Positions 18,138 through 27,450 are shown, counted from the stretch's first letter. The stretch: 64,000 nt of DNA from Acidovorax sp. (GCF_022763525.1 NZ_JALEGG010000007.1:1-64000); one strand, 5' to 3'. Notes: generated by a model not told the origin, from the letters alone. A program made the numbers and translations.

Positions 18138-18545
18138 TCAGTTCTTTTCCACGGGCAGGCTGGCTTCGCGCCAGGCCTTGAGGCCGCCGGCCAGGGACTG
18201 GGCGTTCTCATAGCCCAGCTTCTTGGCAATCGCCACGGCCCGGTTGGAGCGCGCGCCGCTGGCGCACACGAGCACCACGGGCAGGGCCTTGTTCTTGACC
18301 ACGGCGGGCAGGCGCTCTTCGAGCTGGCCCAGCGGCACGTTCTTGGCACCGCCCACGTGGCCGGCAGCGTATTCCTCGGTTTCGCAGACGTCGATGACCA
18401 CGGCCTTCTCGCGGTTGATGAGCTGCACGGCGCGTGCCGGCGTCAGCGAACCGCCACTGGCGCTCTTGAGCGCCGGCCACAGCAACATGCTGCCGGAGGC
18501 CAGTGCAACGAAGATCAGATACCAGTTGTCGATAATGAATTTCAC
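18138..18545 (-). CDS. Membrane-anchored rhodanese-like sulfurtransferase (YibN type)
   Basis: The start is a GTG at 18545 with an AAGGAATC ribosome-binding site; this gives a 135-residue product beginning [20 protein letters not shown], an N-terminal membrane helix. The ATG the track uses lies inside the divergent gpmA gene. A single rhodanese domain follows with the catalytic cysteine C94 in VCASGARSN, the CxxGxRS active-site loop. In E. coli the equivalent YibN precedes grxC and secB, as here. Sulfur transfer or a redox role at the inner membrane is likely; the physiological substrate is not known. Confidence 0.88.
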   Translation of the reverse strand: MKFIIDNWYLIFVALASGSMLLWPALKSASGGSLTPARAVQLINREKAVVIDVCETEEYAAGHVGGAKNVPLGQLEERLPAVVKNKALPVVLVCASGARSNRAVAIAKKLGYENAQSLAGGLKAWREASLPVEKN

Positions 18546-18554
18546 AAAGATTCC

Positions 18555-18584
18555 TTGGGTTGGCGAACCCCGTAATTCTAGAAT
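18555..18584 (+). promoter_or_regulatory. Probable sigma70 promoter of gpmA
   Basis: TTGGGT (18555-18560) and TAGAAT (18579-18584) are separated by 18 bp in the 94-bp divergent gap. The expected transcription start is about 50 bp before the gpmA ATG at 18640. Confidence 0.5.
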
Positions 18585-18639
18585 GCTGGGTTTTGGCCCG
18601 CTTTTCGCTTTTCTTAGACCCGCCTTTCCTGGGGAAACC

Positions 18640-19383
18640 ATGTACAAGCTCGTTTTGATCCGCCACGGCGAATCCACCTGGAACCTTGAAAACCGTTTTA
18701 CCGGCTGGACCGACGTGGATCTCACGCCCACAGGGGTTTCCCAGGCCATGTCCGCCGGCAAGCTGCTCAAGGCGGAAGGCTACGAGTTCGACCTGGCCTT
18801 CACCAGCGTGCTCAAGCGCGCCATCCACACCCTGTGGTACGCCCTGGATGAGATGGACTGCACTTGGCTGCCGGTGGTCAAGGACTGGCGACTGAACGAG
18901 CGCCACTACGGTGCCCTGCAGGGTCTGAACAAGGCCGACATGGCCAAGCAGTACGGCGACGAGCAGGTGCTGGTGTGGCGCCGCAGCTATGACACGCCGC
19001 CGCCCGCCCTGGAGGCCGCCGACCCCCGCAGCGAGCGCAGCGACCGCCGCTACGCTGGCCTGGCCGAAGGCAGCGTGCCGCTGACCGAATGTCTGAAAGA
19101 CACCGTAGCCCGCGTGCTGCCGTTCTGGAACGACGCCATGGCGCCGGCCATCCGCTCTGGCAAGCGCGTTGTGGTGGCGGCGCACGGCAACTCCATCCGG
19201 GCCCTGGTGAAGTACCTGGACAACATTTCCGAGTCGGACATCGTGGGCCTGAACATTCCCAACGGAATCCCGCTGGTATACGAACTCGACGCCGAGCTCA
19301 AGCCCATCCGCCACTACTATCTGGGCGATGCGGAGGCGGCTGCGAAGGCCGCCGCCGCTGTGGCTTCGCAGGGCAAAGCGTAA
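18640..19383 (+). CDS. gpmA: 2,3-bisphosphoglycerate-dependent phosphoglycerate mutase
   Basis: GpmA interconverts 3- and 2-phosphoglycerate in glycolysis and gluconeogenesis. The 247 residues start [12 protein letters not shown], with H9 as the phosphorylated histidine; the second histidine is in [14 protein letters not shown] near residue 182, and the family segments [10 protein letters not shown] and [12 protein letters not shown] are present. The ATG at 18640 is chosen because the RHGE motif is at the extreme N-terminus in this family. It is followed by ctpA with 124 bp between. Confidence 0.97.
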   Translation: MYKLVLIRHGESTWNLENRFTGWTDVDLTPTGVSQAMSAGKLLKAEGYEFDLAFTSVLKRAIHTLWYALDEMDCTWLPVVKDWRLNERHYGALQGLNKADMAKQYGDEQVLVWRRSYDTPPPALEAADPRSERSDRRYAGLAEGSVPLTECLKDTVARVLPFWNDAMAPAIRSGKRVVVAAHGNSIRALVKYLDNISESDIVGLNIPNGIPLVYELDAELKPIRHYYLGDAEAAAKAAAAVASQGKA

Positions 19384-19507
19384 AGCCCGCGTAAAGGCGG
19401 GAAAACCCCGCCATATTCCGCTGCCAAAACCAGCGTCCGCGCGGAACCGCAGCGGGCCAGGCCCTTCCAAGGTGTATATTGATTTCGAAGCGGGAAAAGG
19501 TAGTTGT

Positions 19508-20944
19508 ATGGGCCAGAAACTGAAAATCGCGGGTTGGGTGTCCGTCGGGGTGGTGGCGGGTGCGCTCACCACCGTGTCGCTGCAGACCGTGGCGCGCGGG
19601 GCCATGACGCCGCTGCCCCTGGAAGAAATCCAGCAGCTGTCGGCGGTGTTCGGCCTGGTCAAGACCGATTACGTCGAGCCGGTGGATGACAAGAAGCTCA
19701 TCACCGACGCCATCTCCGGCATGGTCGCGAGCCTGGACCCCCACTCCCAGTACTTCGACAAGAAGTCCTTCAAGGAATTTCGCGAAGGCACCTCGGGCCG
19801 TTTTGTGGGCGTGGGGATCGAAATCACCCAGGAAGACGGCCTGATCAAGGTGGTGTCCCCCATTGAAGGCTCGCCCGCCTTCCGCGCCGGCCTCAAGACC
19901 AACGACCTGATCACCAAGATTGACGAGACAGCCGTCAAGGGGCTGACGCTCAACGACGCGGTCAAGCGCATGCGGGGCGAGCCCAACACCAAGGTCGTGC
20001 TCACCATCTTCCGCAAGGACGAAAACCGCTCGTTCCCCGTCACCATTACGCGCGAGGAAATCAAGACCCAGTCCGTCAAGGGCAAGGTGGTGGAGCCGGG
20101 CTACGCCTGGATCCGCCTGTCGCAGTTCCAGGAGCGCACGGTGGATGACTTCGTGCGCAAGGTCGAAGAGGTCTACAAGCAGGAGCCCAACCTCAAGGGA
20201 CTGGTGCTGGACCTGCGCAACGACCCGGGCGGGCTGCTGGATGCCGCCGTGGCGATCTCTGCGGCGTTTTTGCCCGAGAACGTGACCGTGGTTTCCACCA
20301 ACGGCCAGCTGGCCGACAGCAAGGCCACCTACAAGGCCTCGCCCGACTACTACCAGCGCCGCGGCGGAGGTGATCCGCTCAAGCGCCTGCCCGCAGCGCT
20401 CAAAACGGTGCCGCTGGTGGTGCTGGTCAATGAAGGCTCGGCCTCGGCCAGCGAAATCGTGGCGGGTGCGCTGCAAGACCACAAGCGCGCCACCATCATG
20501 GGCAGCCAGACTTTTGGCAAGGGCTCGGTGCAGACCGTGCGCCCCCTGGGACCGGACACCGGCATCAAGCTGACCACTGCGCGTTACTACACCCCGAGCG
20601 GCAAATCGATCCAGGCCAAGGGCATCGTGCCCGACGTGATGGTCGACGAGTCCGAAGAAGGCAACCTCTTTGCAGCGCTGCGCATGCGCGAGGCTGATCT
20701 GGACAAGCACCTGGGCAGCGGCCAGGGCGAGGAAAAGAAGGACGAAGCCCGCGAAAAGGCCCGTGAGGACGCCCGCAAGCGCATGGAAGAAGAGGCCAAG
20801 AAACCCGCGGCTGACCGCAAGGTGCCCGAGTTCGGCAGCGACAAGGACTTCCAGCTCGTGCAGGCGCTCAACCAGCTCAAGGGCCGTTCTGTCCTGGTCA
20901 GCAAGACGCAGACGGAGCGCAAGGAAGAAAAGAAGGAAAATTGA
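19508..20944 (+). CDS. ctpA: Carboxyl-terminal processing peptidase (S41 family)
   Basis: An exported serine peptidase that trims or degrades envelope proteins. From the ATG at 19508 the product is 478 residues with an N-terminal membrane/signal segment (MGQKLKIAGWVSVGVVAGAL). A PDZ domain lies around residues 95-170 (VSPIEGSPAFRAGLKTND). The S41 catalytic serine is in NEGSASASEIVAG near residue 310 and the lysine in GSQTFGKGSVQT near 338. A highly charged helical tail (DEAREKAREDARKRMEEE) follows. A strong terminator sits immediately after the stop. The ORF from 19328 extends upstream without support. Confidence 0.95.
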   Translation: MGQKLKIAGWVSVGVVAGALTTVSLQTVARGAMTPLPLEEIQQLSAVFGLVKTDYVEPVDDKKLITDAISGMVASLDPHSQYFDKKSFKEFREGTSGRFVGVGIEITQEDGLIKVVSPIEGSPAFRAGLKTNDLITKIDETAVKGLTLNDAVKRMRGEPNTKVVLTIFRKDENRSFPVTITREEIKTQSVKGKVVEPGYAWIRLSQFQERTVDDFVRKVEEVYKQEPNLKGLVLDLRNDPGGLLDAAVAISAAFLPENVTVVSTNGQLADSKATYKASPDYYQRRGGGDPLKRLPAALKTVPLVVLVNEGSASASEIVAGALQDHKRATIMGSQTFGKGSVQTVRPLGPDTGIKLTTARYYTPSGKSIQAKGIVPDVMVDESEEGNLFAALRMREADLDKHLGSGQGEEKKDEAREKAREDARKRMEEEAKKPAADRKVPEFGSDKDFQLVQALNQLKGRSVLVSKTQTERKEEKKEN

Positions 20945-20963
20945 AGCTTCTTTTCTGAAGCCC

Positions 20964-20995
20964 AAAGCCGGATTCCCGCGGAATCCGGCTTTTTC
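20964..20995 (+). terminator. Rho-independent terminator after ctpA
   Basis: AAAGCCGGATTCC and GGAATCCGGCTTT form an almost perfect 13-bp stem around a CGC loop, followed by a T tract. It separates ctpA from the ThiF/MoeB-type gene. Confidence 0.93.
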
Positions 20996-21027
20996 ATTGG
21001 CCCTCCCGGCCCCCTGAAGATTGCCTC

Positions 21028-21804
21028 ATGACCGACGACCAGCTCCTCCGATACTCCCGCCACATCCTGCTGGATGAAATGGGCATCGAAGCGCAGGAAA
21101 AAGTGCTGGCTGCCCACGCGCTCATCATCGGCGCCGGCGGCCTGGGCTCCCCGGCAGCGCTGTACCTCGCTTCGGCCGGCGTGGGGCACATCACCCTTGT
21201 GGACGATGACGTGGTCGATCTGACCAACCTCCAGCGGCAGATCGCACACACCACGGCAAGGGTGGGTCAGCCCAAGGTAGCCTCTGCGGCCGTGGCGATG
21301 AGCGCCATCAACCCCGAAGTGCGGGTGACCGCGCTGCAGGCACGCGCGGATGCTGCCGGGCTCGATGGCCTGGTGCGCGAGGCCAGCATTGTCCTGGACT
21401 GCAGCGACAACTACGTCACCCGCCATGCCGTCAACGCGGCATGCGTGCGCCACGGCAAGCCGCTGGTGGCCGGAGCGGTCATCCGCTTCGACGCGCAAAT
21501 CACGGTGGTGGACCCGCGCGATGCGCTCTCGCCCTGCTACGCCTGCATCTTTCCGCCCCAGGCCGAGTTCGAGGAGGTGCGTTGTTCCACGATGGGCGTT
21601 TTCGCGCCACTGGTCGGCGTGGTGGGGGCTCTGCAGGCGACCGAAGCGCTCAAGCTTGTGGCGGGCGTGGGCACCTCCCTGGCGGGGCGCCTGCTGATGC
21701 TGGATGGCCGGTCCATGGAGTTCAGCTCGCTCCAGCTTCAGCGTGCTTCCCACTGCGCGGTGTGCGGGACCGAGGGACTTGCAAACGCAGCGGCTCACGC
21801 GTAG
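21028..21804 (+). CDS. HesA/MoeB/ThiF-family adenylyltransferase
   Basis: A 258-residue E1-like enzyme that adenylates the C-terminal glycine of a small sulfur carrier protein (ThiS or MoaD). The nucleotide loop GAGGLGSP is at residues 36-43, the ATP-contacting LTNLQRQ motif is near 70, and a structural zinc is expected from CYAC near 170 and CAVC near 244. Neither thiS nor moaD is adjacent, so thiamine and molybdopterin synthesis cannot be separated here; I leave the symbol empty. It stands alone between the ctpA terminator and a receiver gene. Confidence 0.9.
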   Translation: MTDDQLLRYSRHILLDEMGIEAQEKVLAAHALIIGAGGLGSPAALYLASAGVGHITLVDDDVVDLTNLQRQIAHTTARVGQPKVASAAVAMSAINPEVRVTALQARADAAGLDGLVREASIVLDCSDNYVTRHAVNAACVRHGKPLVAGAVIRFDAQITVVDPRDALSPCYACIFPPQAEFEEVRCSTMGVFAPLVGVVGALQATEALKLVAGVGTSLAGRLLMLDGRSMEFSSLQLQRASHCAVCGTEGLANAAAHA

Positions 21805-21989
21805 CCCCTGGAATCCGCCGCGCCGGTCTGTACCGATTCCTCGAATGGGGTGAACCAGCAAGGGTGTGGCGGGGTAGGAAAACGCCTACGAGCGCCGCGT
21901 GCGGCGGCTGGCAGAATTGCGATGTTCGTGCATCTACATTGGAACTTCGATCAGCGCAACTGTGCACCGGTCGCACCTTGGATTCACCC

Positions 21990-22412
21990 GTGAAACTCCG
22001 CACCTACATTGTTGAAGACAACGCGACCATTCGCGAGAACCTCATCGGGACTCTCGAAGAACTTGCGTCCGTAGAGGCAGTCGGGGTGGCGGAAACGGAA
22101 GACGAAGGCAAGAGCTGGCTCGCCGCGCACCGCGGCGAGTGGGACTTGGCCATCGTGGATCTCTTTTTGCGCCAGGGCAGTGGACTGGGTGTTCTGGCCG
22201 CATGTCGCGACCGCAAGCCCGGCCAAAAAATGGTGGTGCTCAGCAACTACGCCACGCCGGATGTGCGCATGCGTTGTGCGCAGTTGGGTGTCGATGCAGT
22301 GTTTGACAAATCCAATGAAATCGACGCGTTGGTGGACTACTGCATCCAGCACAGCACCCCGGTGGGCCTGGACTTCAATCCACCCATGCCCGCTTCAGGG
22401 CAAGCCGCCTGA
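21990..22412 (+). CDS. Stand-alone receiver-domain response regulator
   Basis: A GTG start at 21990 gives a 140-residue protein made only of a CheY-like receiver domain. The acidic pair E9/D10, the phospho-acceptor D57 in AIVDLFLRQGS and the conserved serine/lysine (LSNYAT, FDKS) are visible. There is no output domain; the tail is short and disordered. It converges on the NarL-type regulator gene with 70 bp between stops, so it may act as a phosphate sink or alternative output for the neighbouring kinase. The first ATG-type start is not available in this frame; the start choice rests on domain length. Confidence 0.8.
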   Translation: MKLRTYIVEDNATIRENLIGTLEELASVEAVGVAETEDEGKSWLAAHRGEWDLAIVDLFLRQGSGLGVLAACRDRKPGQKMVVLSNYATPDVRMRCAQLGVDAVFDKSNEIDALVDYCIQHSTPVGLDFNPPMPASGQAA

Positions 22413-22482
22413 GGTCATCAGCCAGCGGCGGCGCCAAGCCCCCGTTACCGCGGTGACTGTTGAAATCTCTTCTGTCGGCGGG

Positions 22483-23244
22483 TCACCGCTTCCGCGCGGG
22501 CTGCCTTGCGCGCTGCGGCAAGCCGTGTTGGCGCGGCTGAGGCATCCACCGCCGTGCCAACGTGGCTCGCATGCTGACCGTGCCCGGTGCGCACCGGGCA
22601 GCGGCCGCAGTTCCGTCGATCAACCGGTTCTTGAGAGCGTAGTAGGTCAGGTCGCTATTGGACGAGAGGCTCATCTTCTCCATCAACCGCGTGCGGTAGG
22701 TGCTCACCGTCTTCACGCTCAGCGACAGGGCCTTGGCAATATCGCCCGCCGTTTCGCCCTTGGCCAGCTTGAGGAACACCTGGAACTCGCGTTCCGAGAG
22801 TTGTTCGTGGGGCGGCGCGTCGTCCTTGCGGTTGAGTTGCTGGGCCAGCAGTTCGGCCACGGCAGGCGTGAGGTAGCGTCGACCCAGCGCAATGGTGCGA
22901 ATGGCCTCCACGATCTCGGAAGGTTCGCATTCCTTGTTGAGGTAGCCGCTGGCGCCTTGCCGGATCAGGTTGATGGCGTAGTGCTCTTCCGGGTAGCCGC
23001 TCAGGATCAGGATGCCCATGTCGGGCGCCTTTGCACGCAGCATGGCCAGTGCGTCGAGCCCGCTCTGGCCGGGCATCGACAGGTCCATGAGAAGGACGTC
23101 AATCTCTTTGTTGCGCACGAGGTCGATCGCTTCGCGGCCGTTGGCAGCCTCGCCCTCGACCCGCAGGTCCACATGCTCGGAGAGGAACTGTCGCAAGCCG
23201 GAGCGAACAATCGCGTGGTCATCCACAATGCCAATTTTGATCAT
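22483..23244 (-). CDS. NarL/FixJ-family response regulator
   Basis: This 253-residue protein has a receiver domain with the phospho-acceptor D54 (VLLMDLSMPGQSG) and a LuxR-type helix-turn-helix near residues 150-210 (LSEREFQVFLKLAKGETAGDI). The GAAAGAAAG site precedes the ATG at 23244. The last 40 residues after LKNRLID are Arg/Pro-rich and not typical of the family; they could be a real tail or a frame that lost its stop. It is divergent from the CHASE3 histidine kinase gene, which makes a two-component pair. A role in sensing an extracytoplasmic signal is inferred. Confidence 0.9.
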   Translation of the reverse strand: MIKIGIVDDHAIVRSGLRQFLSEHVDLRVEGEAANGREAIDLVRNKEIDVLLMDLSMPGQSGLDALAMLRAKAPDMGILILSGYPEEHYAINLIRQGASGYLNKECEPSEIVEAIRTIALGRRYLTPAVAELLAQQLNRKDDAPPHEQLSEREFQVFLKLAKGETAGDIAKALSLSVKTVSTYRTRLMEKMSLSSNSDLTYYALKNRLIDGTAAAARCAPGTVSMRATLARRWMPQPRQHGLPQRARQPARKR

Positions 23245-23369
23245 CGAACTTTCTTTCGCAGGGCGGGAGTGCCGCGCCTGATGGTGATTGGTTGGAAAGG
23301 TTCTCGGGCAGCCGACCCTGGGTGCAGGGCGGTGCTTGTAGGGCTTACACATTATCCAGAATACCGCGT

Positions 23370-24782
23370 ATGAGCCTTAAAGAAAACACCCGCATCTGGC
23401 TGCCCAAAGTTCGCAAGATGGCGCTGAGCCTGCCAATGGCCTTGCTGGCTGCGATGGTACTGGTGGGTATCAACGAGACAGGGCACATGCGTTCCCAGGA
23501 TGCCGTGGAGCAAATGACCCACGGGCAGAACACGCGCAAGGCCGTCAATCTCTTGCTGCAGAGCATGCTGGACGCTGAAACAGGCCAGCGCGGCTATCTG
23601 CTCACGGGCAACGAGACCTACCTTGAACCCTACGACAAGGCCGTGGCGAGTGTGCAGACCAATCTGGACGGATTGCGGAACCTGTTCATGAACTCGCCAG
23701 AGGACATGCAGGAATTCGCGCTGCTGTCGCGGCAGATATCGCGCAAGCTGGCGGAGATGGAGCTCAGCCTGCGTCTGCGCCGCCAGGGCAACGAAGATGC
23801 GTGGAAGTTCATCTTGCACACCGACGTGGGCAAGGAGCACATGGAGGGCATCCGCAAACATGCACACGAACTGATTGCTCGCAGCGACGAACATGTGCGG
23901 CTGGGGCGCGAACAGATTGAGCAGTCGCTCATGCTTTCGCGCATTGGCATTGCCACGGTGACGGCCATCGGCTTGCTCGCGTTCTACATGTACCTGCGCC
24001 AGGCACAGGCGCTCCAGTCGGTCAACCTGCGCGAGCAGGCATTGCTAGAGCGTGAGCGTGACCGTCTGGAGAGTCTGGTGAAGCTGCGCACAGCCACCCT
24101 CTCTGAACTGGCGAACCACCTGCAGCAGGTGCGGGAGGAAGAGCGGGGCCACCTCGCGCGCGAGCTCCATGACGAACTGGGCGCCTTGTTGACGGCTGCC
24201 AAGCTGGACGTGGCGCGGCTCAAATCGCGGATCGACACCGCCGCCACGCCAGAAGTGGGCGAGCGGCTCAAGCACCTCACCGACACGCTCAACAGCGGCA
24301 TTGCGCTCAAGCGCCGCATCATCGAAGACCTGCGGCCTTCGTCGCTGTCCAACCTCGGGTTGACGGCAGCCATCGAGATCCTCACGCGCGAATATGCGGA
24401 ACGCGCCGGCATCGAGATCGAGACCAGCCTGGAGTCTGTGCAGCTACCCGACGCCGCGCAACTCACGGTGTACCGCATGGTGCAAGAGGCCCTCACCAAC
24501 ATCGGCAAATACGCCAAGGCCACCAAGGTGCTGGTGTCCATCCACGGGTACCCCACCCATGTGGCGGTGCAGGTGCGCGACAACGGCAGCGGCTTCGATC
24601 CCGCCGCAGTGCGGCCTACTTCGCACGGGCTGTCGGGCATGCGGCACCGTGTGGAGTCCGCGGGGGGCCGGTTGTCCATCACGTCCCGGCCGGGCAACGG
24701 CACCCTCGTGTCGGCCGTGCTGCCGCTGCAGCAGCGACCCGGTGCGGCGGACACGCCCCTGCCCAAGCCCGCAGAGGCCTGA
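23370..24782 (+). CDS. CHASE3-domain histidine kinase (NarX-like)
   Basis: The start at 23370 (MSLKENTRIWLPKVRKM) gives 470 residues. A first membrane helix is at residues 18-36, then an extracytoplasmic CHASE3 domain (LLQSMLDAETGQRGYLLTGN) and a second helix near residue 195. A HisKA_3 dimerisation segment carries the phospho-acceptor histidine in ARELHDELGALL near residue 266, and the ATP-binding domain has the N box (VQEALTNIGKYAKA), G box (DNGSGFD) and HGLSGMRHR. This is the architecture of kinases that pair with NarL-type regulators, one of which is encoded divergently 125 bp away. Confidence 0.92.
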   Translation: MSLKENTRIWLPKVRKMALSLPMALLAAMVLVGINETGHMRSQDAVEQMTHGQNTRKAVNLLLQSMLDAETGQRGYLLTGNETYLEPYDKAVASVQTNLDGLRNLFMNSPEDMQEFALLSRQISRKLAEMELSLRLRRQGNEDAWKFILHTDVGKEHMEGIRKHAHELIARSDEHVRLGREQIEQSLMLSRIGIATVTAIGLLAFYMYLRQAQALQSVNLREQALLERERDRLESLVKLRTATLSELANHLQQVREEERGHLARELHDELGALLTAAKLDVARLKSRIDTAATPEVGERLKHLTDTLNSGIALKRRIIEDLRPSSLSNLGLTAAIEILTREYAERAGIEIETSLESVQLPDAAQLTVYRMVQEALTNIGKYAKATKVLVSIHGYPTHVAVQVRDNGSGFDPAAVRPTSHGLSGMRHRVESAGGRLSITSRPGNGTLVSAVLPLQQRPGAADTPLPKPAEA

Positions 24783-24996
24783 CGGCAAGCGTCCGCACGG
24801 CGCGAAATCTACGACGCGCCGGCAGCCATGGCAAAGCATCACGGCTTTGTCCTACAGGGCCCTCCCCGCATCGCCGACAGGGGTGCGCGCCGAGGACCGG
24901 CATCGTCCCTCATCAGAACTTCCTACAGTGGACTCCAGGCGCTGAAGTCCTGTGCCGTCCTTAACCGCCGGCACACCCCCTGAAAGGAGAAAAGAA

Positions 24997-25161
24997 ATGT
25001 TGCATTACGCAGTGGTTTTTCTGGTGATCGCACTGATCGCGGCTCTCTTCGGCTTTGGCGGCATCGCTGCCGGGGCGGTGGGCATTGCCAAGATTTTGTT
25101 CTTCGTGTTCGTGGTCATGGCCATCGTGACCTTCGTGCTGGGCCTGCAGCGAAAGGGCTGA
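24997..25161 (+). CDS. DUF1328-family small membrane protein
   Basis: A 54-residue protein beginning [20 protein letters not shown], with two hydrophobic helices separated by a [12 protein letters not shown] turn, the signature of the DUF1328 (YtjA-type) family. The ATG at 24997 has an excellent AAAGGAG site. The family is common in proteobacteria and is thought to be stress-associated, without a defined role. It is followed 66 bp later by the DUF883-type gene, and a BON protein gene comes next, a grouping seen in osmotic or envelope stress loci. Confidence 0.85.
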   Translation: MLHYAVVFLVIALIAALFGFGGIAAGAVGIAKILFFVFVVMAIVTFVLGLQRKG

Positions 25162-25227
25162 CCGCCTGGGCTGCCTGAACACCTCACCGTTTTTGTATTT
25201 ACCTCACCGCATCCAAGGAGCCCCTCA

Positions 25228-25635
25228 ATGAGCATCCAGACCGCCACCGACAAAGTTGCGAGCAGCGCCCGTCACATCGCCGACGACGTGCTGCAAAGTG
25301 CGCAAGACGCCGTCCAGTCCACCCGCGCCACGGCCAACAGCACGTTGGAAAAAGCCGAGGAAGGCGTGCGCACCCTGCGCAGCCAGACGGATCCGGTCAT
25401 TGACGATCTGGCCGCGCGTGCCCAGGAACTGGCCGCACGCAGCATCGACTACTGCGCTGAAACGAGTGCCCGCGCACGCCAGAAGATGCATGAAGCAGCA
25501 GACGCCACCAGCAAGTACGTGGCCGAGCAGCCTGGCAAGTCCCTGGTCATCGCCGCCGCATCTGGTGCTGCTCTGGCTGCCTTGTTCATGATGGCGTCGC
25601 GCCGCCGTCATCACCCCCATCATTCAGCCTATTGA
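25228..25635 (+). CDS. DUF883/ElaB-like membrane-anchored protein
   Basis: This 135-residue protein is helical and Ala/Arg/Glu-rich (residues 5-95, coiled-coil-like), ending in a single C-terminal membrane helix (GKSLVIAAASGAALAALFMM) and a basic His/Arg tail. That is the layout of ElaB/YqjD-type proteins, which in E. coli are inner-membrane, stationary-phase and ribosome-associated. The start has an AAGGAG site. Together with the small membrane protein upstream it looks like part of a stress-induced group. Confidence 0.8.
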   Translation: MSIQTATDKVASSARHIADDVLQSAQDAVQSTRATANSTLEKAEEGVRTLRSQTDPVIDDLAARAQELAARSIDYCAETSARARQKMHEAADATSKYVAEQPGKSLVIAAASGAALAALFMMASRRRHHPHHSAY

Positions 25636-25829
25636 TCAAGCCAGCCGCTCCTGGCTGGCGCGGCGGCGTGGCGATGAGTCCACTGCCCGGCCGACCAGGA
25701 AGCACAAGAACTATCAGACAAACCCAACACTGGAACCCACGGTTTGCCGGTCACGGAGGGTGCAACAGACCGGCGGATTGAACTCCCCAGCACCCGCGTT
25801 TCCAACCTATCTTCCATAAGGACAACATC

Positions 25830-26147
25830 ATGAAATACGCACGTGCCCTCGCTTTTGCCGCCGTCGCTGGCGTCACCATCGTCACCGCTACGGGCTGCTC
25901 CGTGGCGCGCAATCAGCAGACCATGGGCGCCTACGTGGACGATGCCAGCATCACCACCGCGGTGAAGGCCAAGATGGCGGAAGACAAATCGGTGTCGGCA
26001 ACCTCCATCAGCGTGGAGACGCTCAACGGCACGGTCCAGCTGTCGGGATTTGCGAAATCGCAGGCCGAAAAGAACCAGGCTGAAGCCATCGCCCGCAATA
26101 CCAAGAATGTGCGCGAGGTCCGCAACAGCATCGTTGTGCGTCCCTGA
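25830..26147 (+). CDS. BON-domain lipoprotein
   Basis: A 105-residue exported protein with a lipobox-like end of the signal sequence (IVTATGCSVA, Cys near residue 23), followed by one BON domain (DASITTAVKAKMAEDKSV, then ISVETLNGTVQLSGFAKSQAEK). BON domains bind phospholipid or glycan surfaces; OsmY-type proteins containing them respond to osmotic stress. The residue after the lipobox Cys is Ser, which suggests outer-membrane sorting. A terminator-like hairpin follows at 26213. Confidence 0.85.
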   Translation: MKYARALAFAAVAGVTIVTATGCSVARNQQTMGAYVDDASITTAVKAKMAEDKSVSATSISVETLNGTVQLSGFAKSQAEKNQAEAIARNTKNVREVRNSIVVRP

Positions 26148-26212
26148 TCGGACAGACAGCTTGACCTTCGTGTAGCGCGCGGCGCGGCCGCTCTGCAAGA
26201 AGGCAGGATGTG

Positions 26213-26245
26213 GGCTCCAGGACCAGTGCCTGGAGCCTTTGTCAT
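26213..26245 (+). terminator. Probable rho-independent terminator after the BON gene
   Basis: GGCTCCAGG and CCTGGAGCC form a perfect 9-bp stem around a 7-base loop, followed by a TTTGTCATTTGTT tract. The U tract is imperfect, so the strength is uncertain. Confidence 0.7.
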
Positions 26246-26327
26246 TTGTTGCGAGGCGAGGCAAGCGAGGAGGCTGAAAATCGAGCCGCTTCACTCGCCG
26301 CCGCACCAGAGGTATAAGCTCGGCTCC

Positions 26328-27443
26328 ATGCGTGTTTTCAACTGCGACCATTGCGGTCACCTGGTGTTCTTCGATAGTGTGCGATGCCTGCATTGCGGCA
26401 GCACCTTGGCGTTCTTGCCCGATGAGCTGACCATGGCGGCACTGGCTCCCGCGCCCCAGGATGGCGCAGGGCTTTGGCGCCGCATGGGAGAGCGCGGGGG
26501 CACCCACTACGGAGGCCGCCTGTACCGGATGTGCCACAACCACACGGCTCACGAGGCTTGCAACTTTGCCATCCCCGCCAATGACTATGCCGACCTGTGC
26601 GTCTCGTGTCGGCAGACCCGGGTGCTTCCGGATTTGTCGGACGCCGCGAATCTGCGGCGCTGGAAGCAAATCGAGGCGGCCAAGCGCCAGCTCTTCTATA
26701 CGTTGGCGCGGTTGGGCCTGGAGCCATTGCCGGGGAAATTCGGCCCGGTGTTTGAATTTCTTGCGGACCTGCCAGGGGGCCCAACGATCCTCACGGGCCA
26801 TCTGGGCGGCACCATCACCCTGAACGTGGCAGAGGCGGACGACGACGAACGGGCCCGCCGCCGCATTGCCCTGGGTGAGCCTTACCGCACGCTCATCGGG
26901 CACCTTCGGCACGAGTCGGGTCACTTCTACTGGGACCAGCTCGTGCGCGATGGCGGCCGCATTGAGGCATTTCGGCAGGTGTTTGGCGATGAGCGCCAGG
27001 ACTACGCCGCTGCACTGGACGCGCACTACGCGCGGCGCAATGATCTCGGCGACTGGGCTGCACGCCACGTGAGCGCCTACGCCGCAGCCCACCCCTGGGA
27101 AGACTGGGCCGAGACATGGGCCCATTACCTGCACATGATCGACTTGCTGGAGACGGCAGCCAGCTACGAGACGGGCGTCACCGTCCCTGACCCCCATGCA
27201 GCCCTGCGTCACCACGTCACTGATCCGTTTGCCGAACCTCGCCCTGCGTTCCAGGACATGGTGCGCCAGTGGGTTCCGCTGACCTTGATGCTCAACAGCC
27301 TGAACCGGAGCCTGGGTCAGCATGATGCTTACCCCTTTGCGCTGTCTTCTGGGGCCATGGTCAAGCTGAGGTTCGTGCACGATCTGGTGCAGGCCCAGTC
27401 TCCTCGGGCGTCCCCGCAGGTGGCATCATCGGAGATGCTTTGA
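26328..27443 (+). CDS. Zinc-ribbon putative metallopeptidase (DUF2248-like)
   Basis: From the ATG at 26328 (MRVFNCDHCGHLVFFDSVRC) the product is 371 residues. The first 80 residues hold two zinc ribbons (CDHC/CLHC), with another CHNH and CVSC region to about residue 105. A peptidase-like domain follows with HESGHFYWDQLV near residue 198, a HExxH-like metal motif, and a downstream WEDWAETWAHY segment with possible additional ligands. This combination matches proteins annotated as putative zinc-binding metallopeptidases of unknown substrate. It is cytoplasmic, has no signal peptide and stands alone. The ORF start at 26208 overlaps the terminator and is not used. Confidence 0.82.
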   Translation: MRVFNCDHCGHLVFFDSVRCLHCGSTLAFLPDELTMAALAPAPQDGAGLWRRMGERGGTHYGGRLYRMCHNHTAHEACNFAIPANDYADLCVSCRQTRVLPDLSDAANLRRWKQIEAAKRQLFYTLARLGLEPLPGKFGPVFEFLADLPGGPTILTGHLGGTITLNVAEADDDERARRRIALGEPYRTLIGHLRHESGHFYWDQLVRDGGRIEAFRQVFGDERQDYAAALDAHYARRNDLGDWAARHVSAYAAAHPWEDWAETWAHYLHMIDLLETAASYETGVTVPDPHAALRHHVTDPFAEPRPAFQDMVRQWVPLTLMLNSLNRSLGQHDAYPFALSSGAMVKLRFVHDLVQAQSPRASPQVASSEML

Positions 27444-27450
27444 GGTAAAA

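Noticed and set aside
19384-19507. Possible terminator between gpmA and ctpA
   Set aside because: The CCCGC/GCGGG hairpin at 19385-19400 is followed by A residues, not T, so it does not look like a rho-independent terminator for gpmA.
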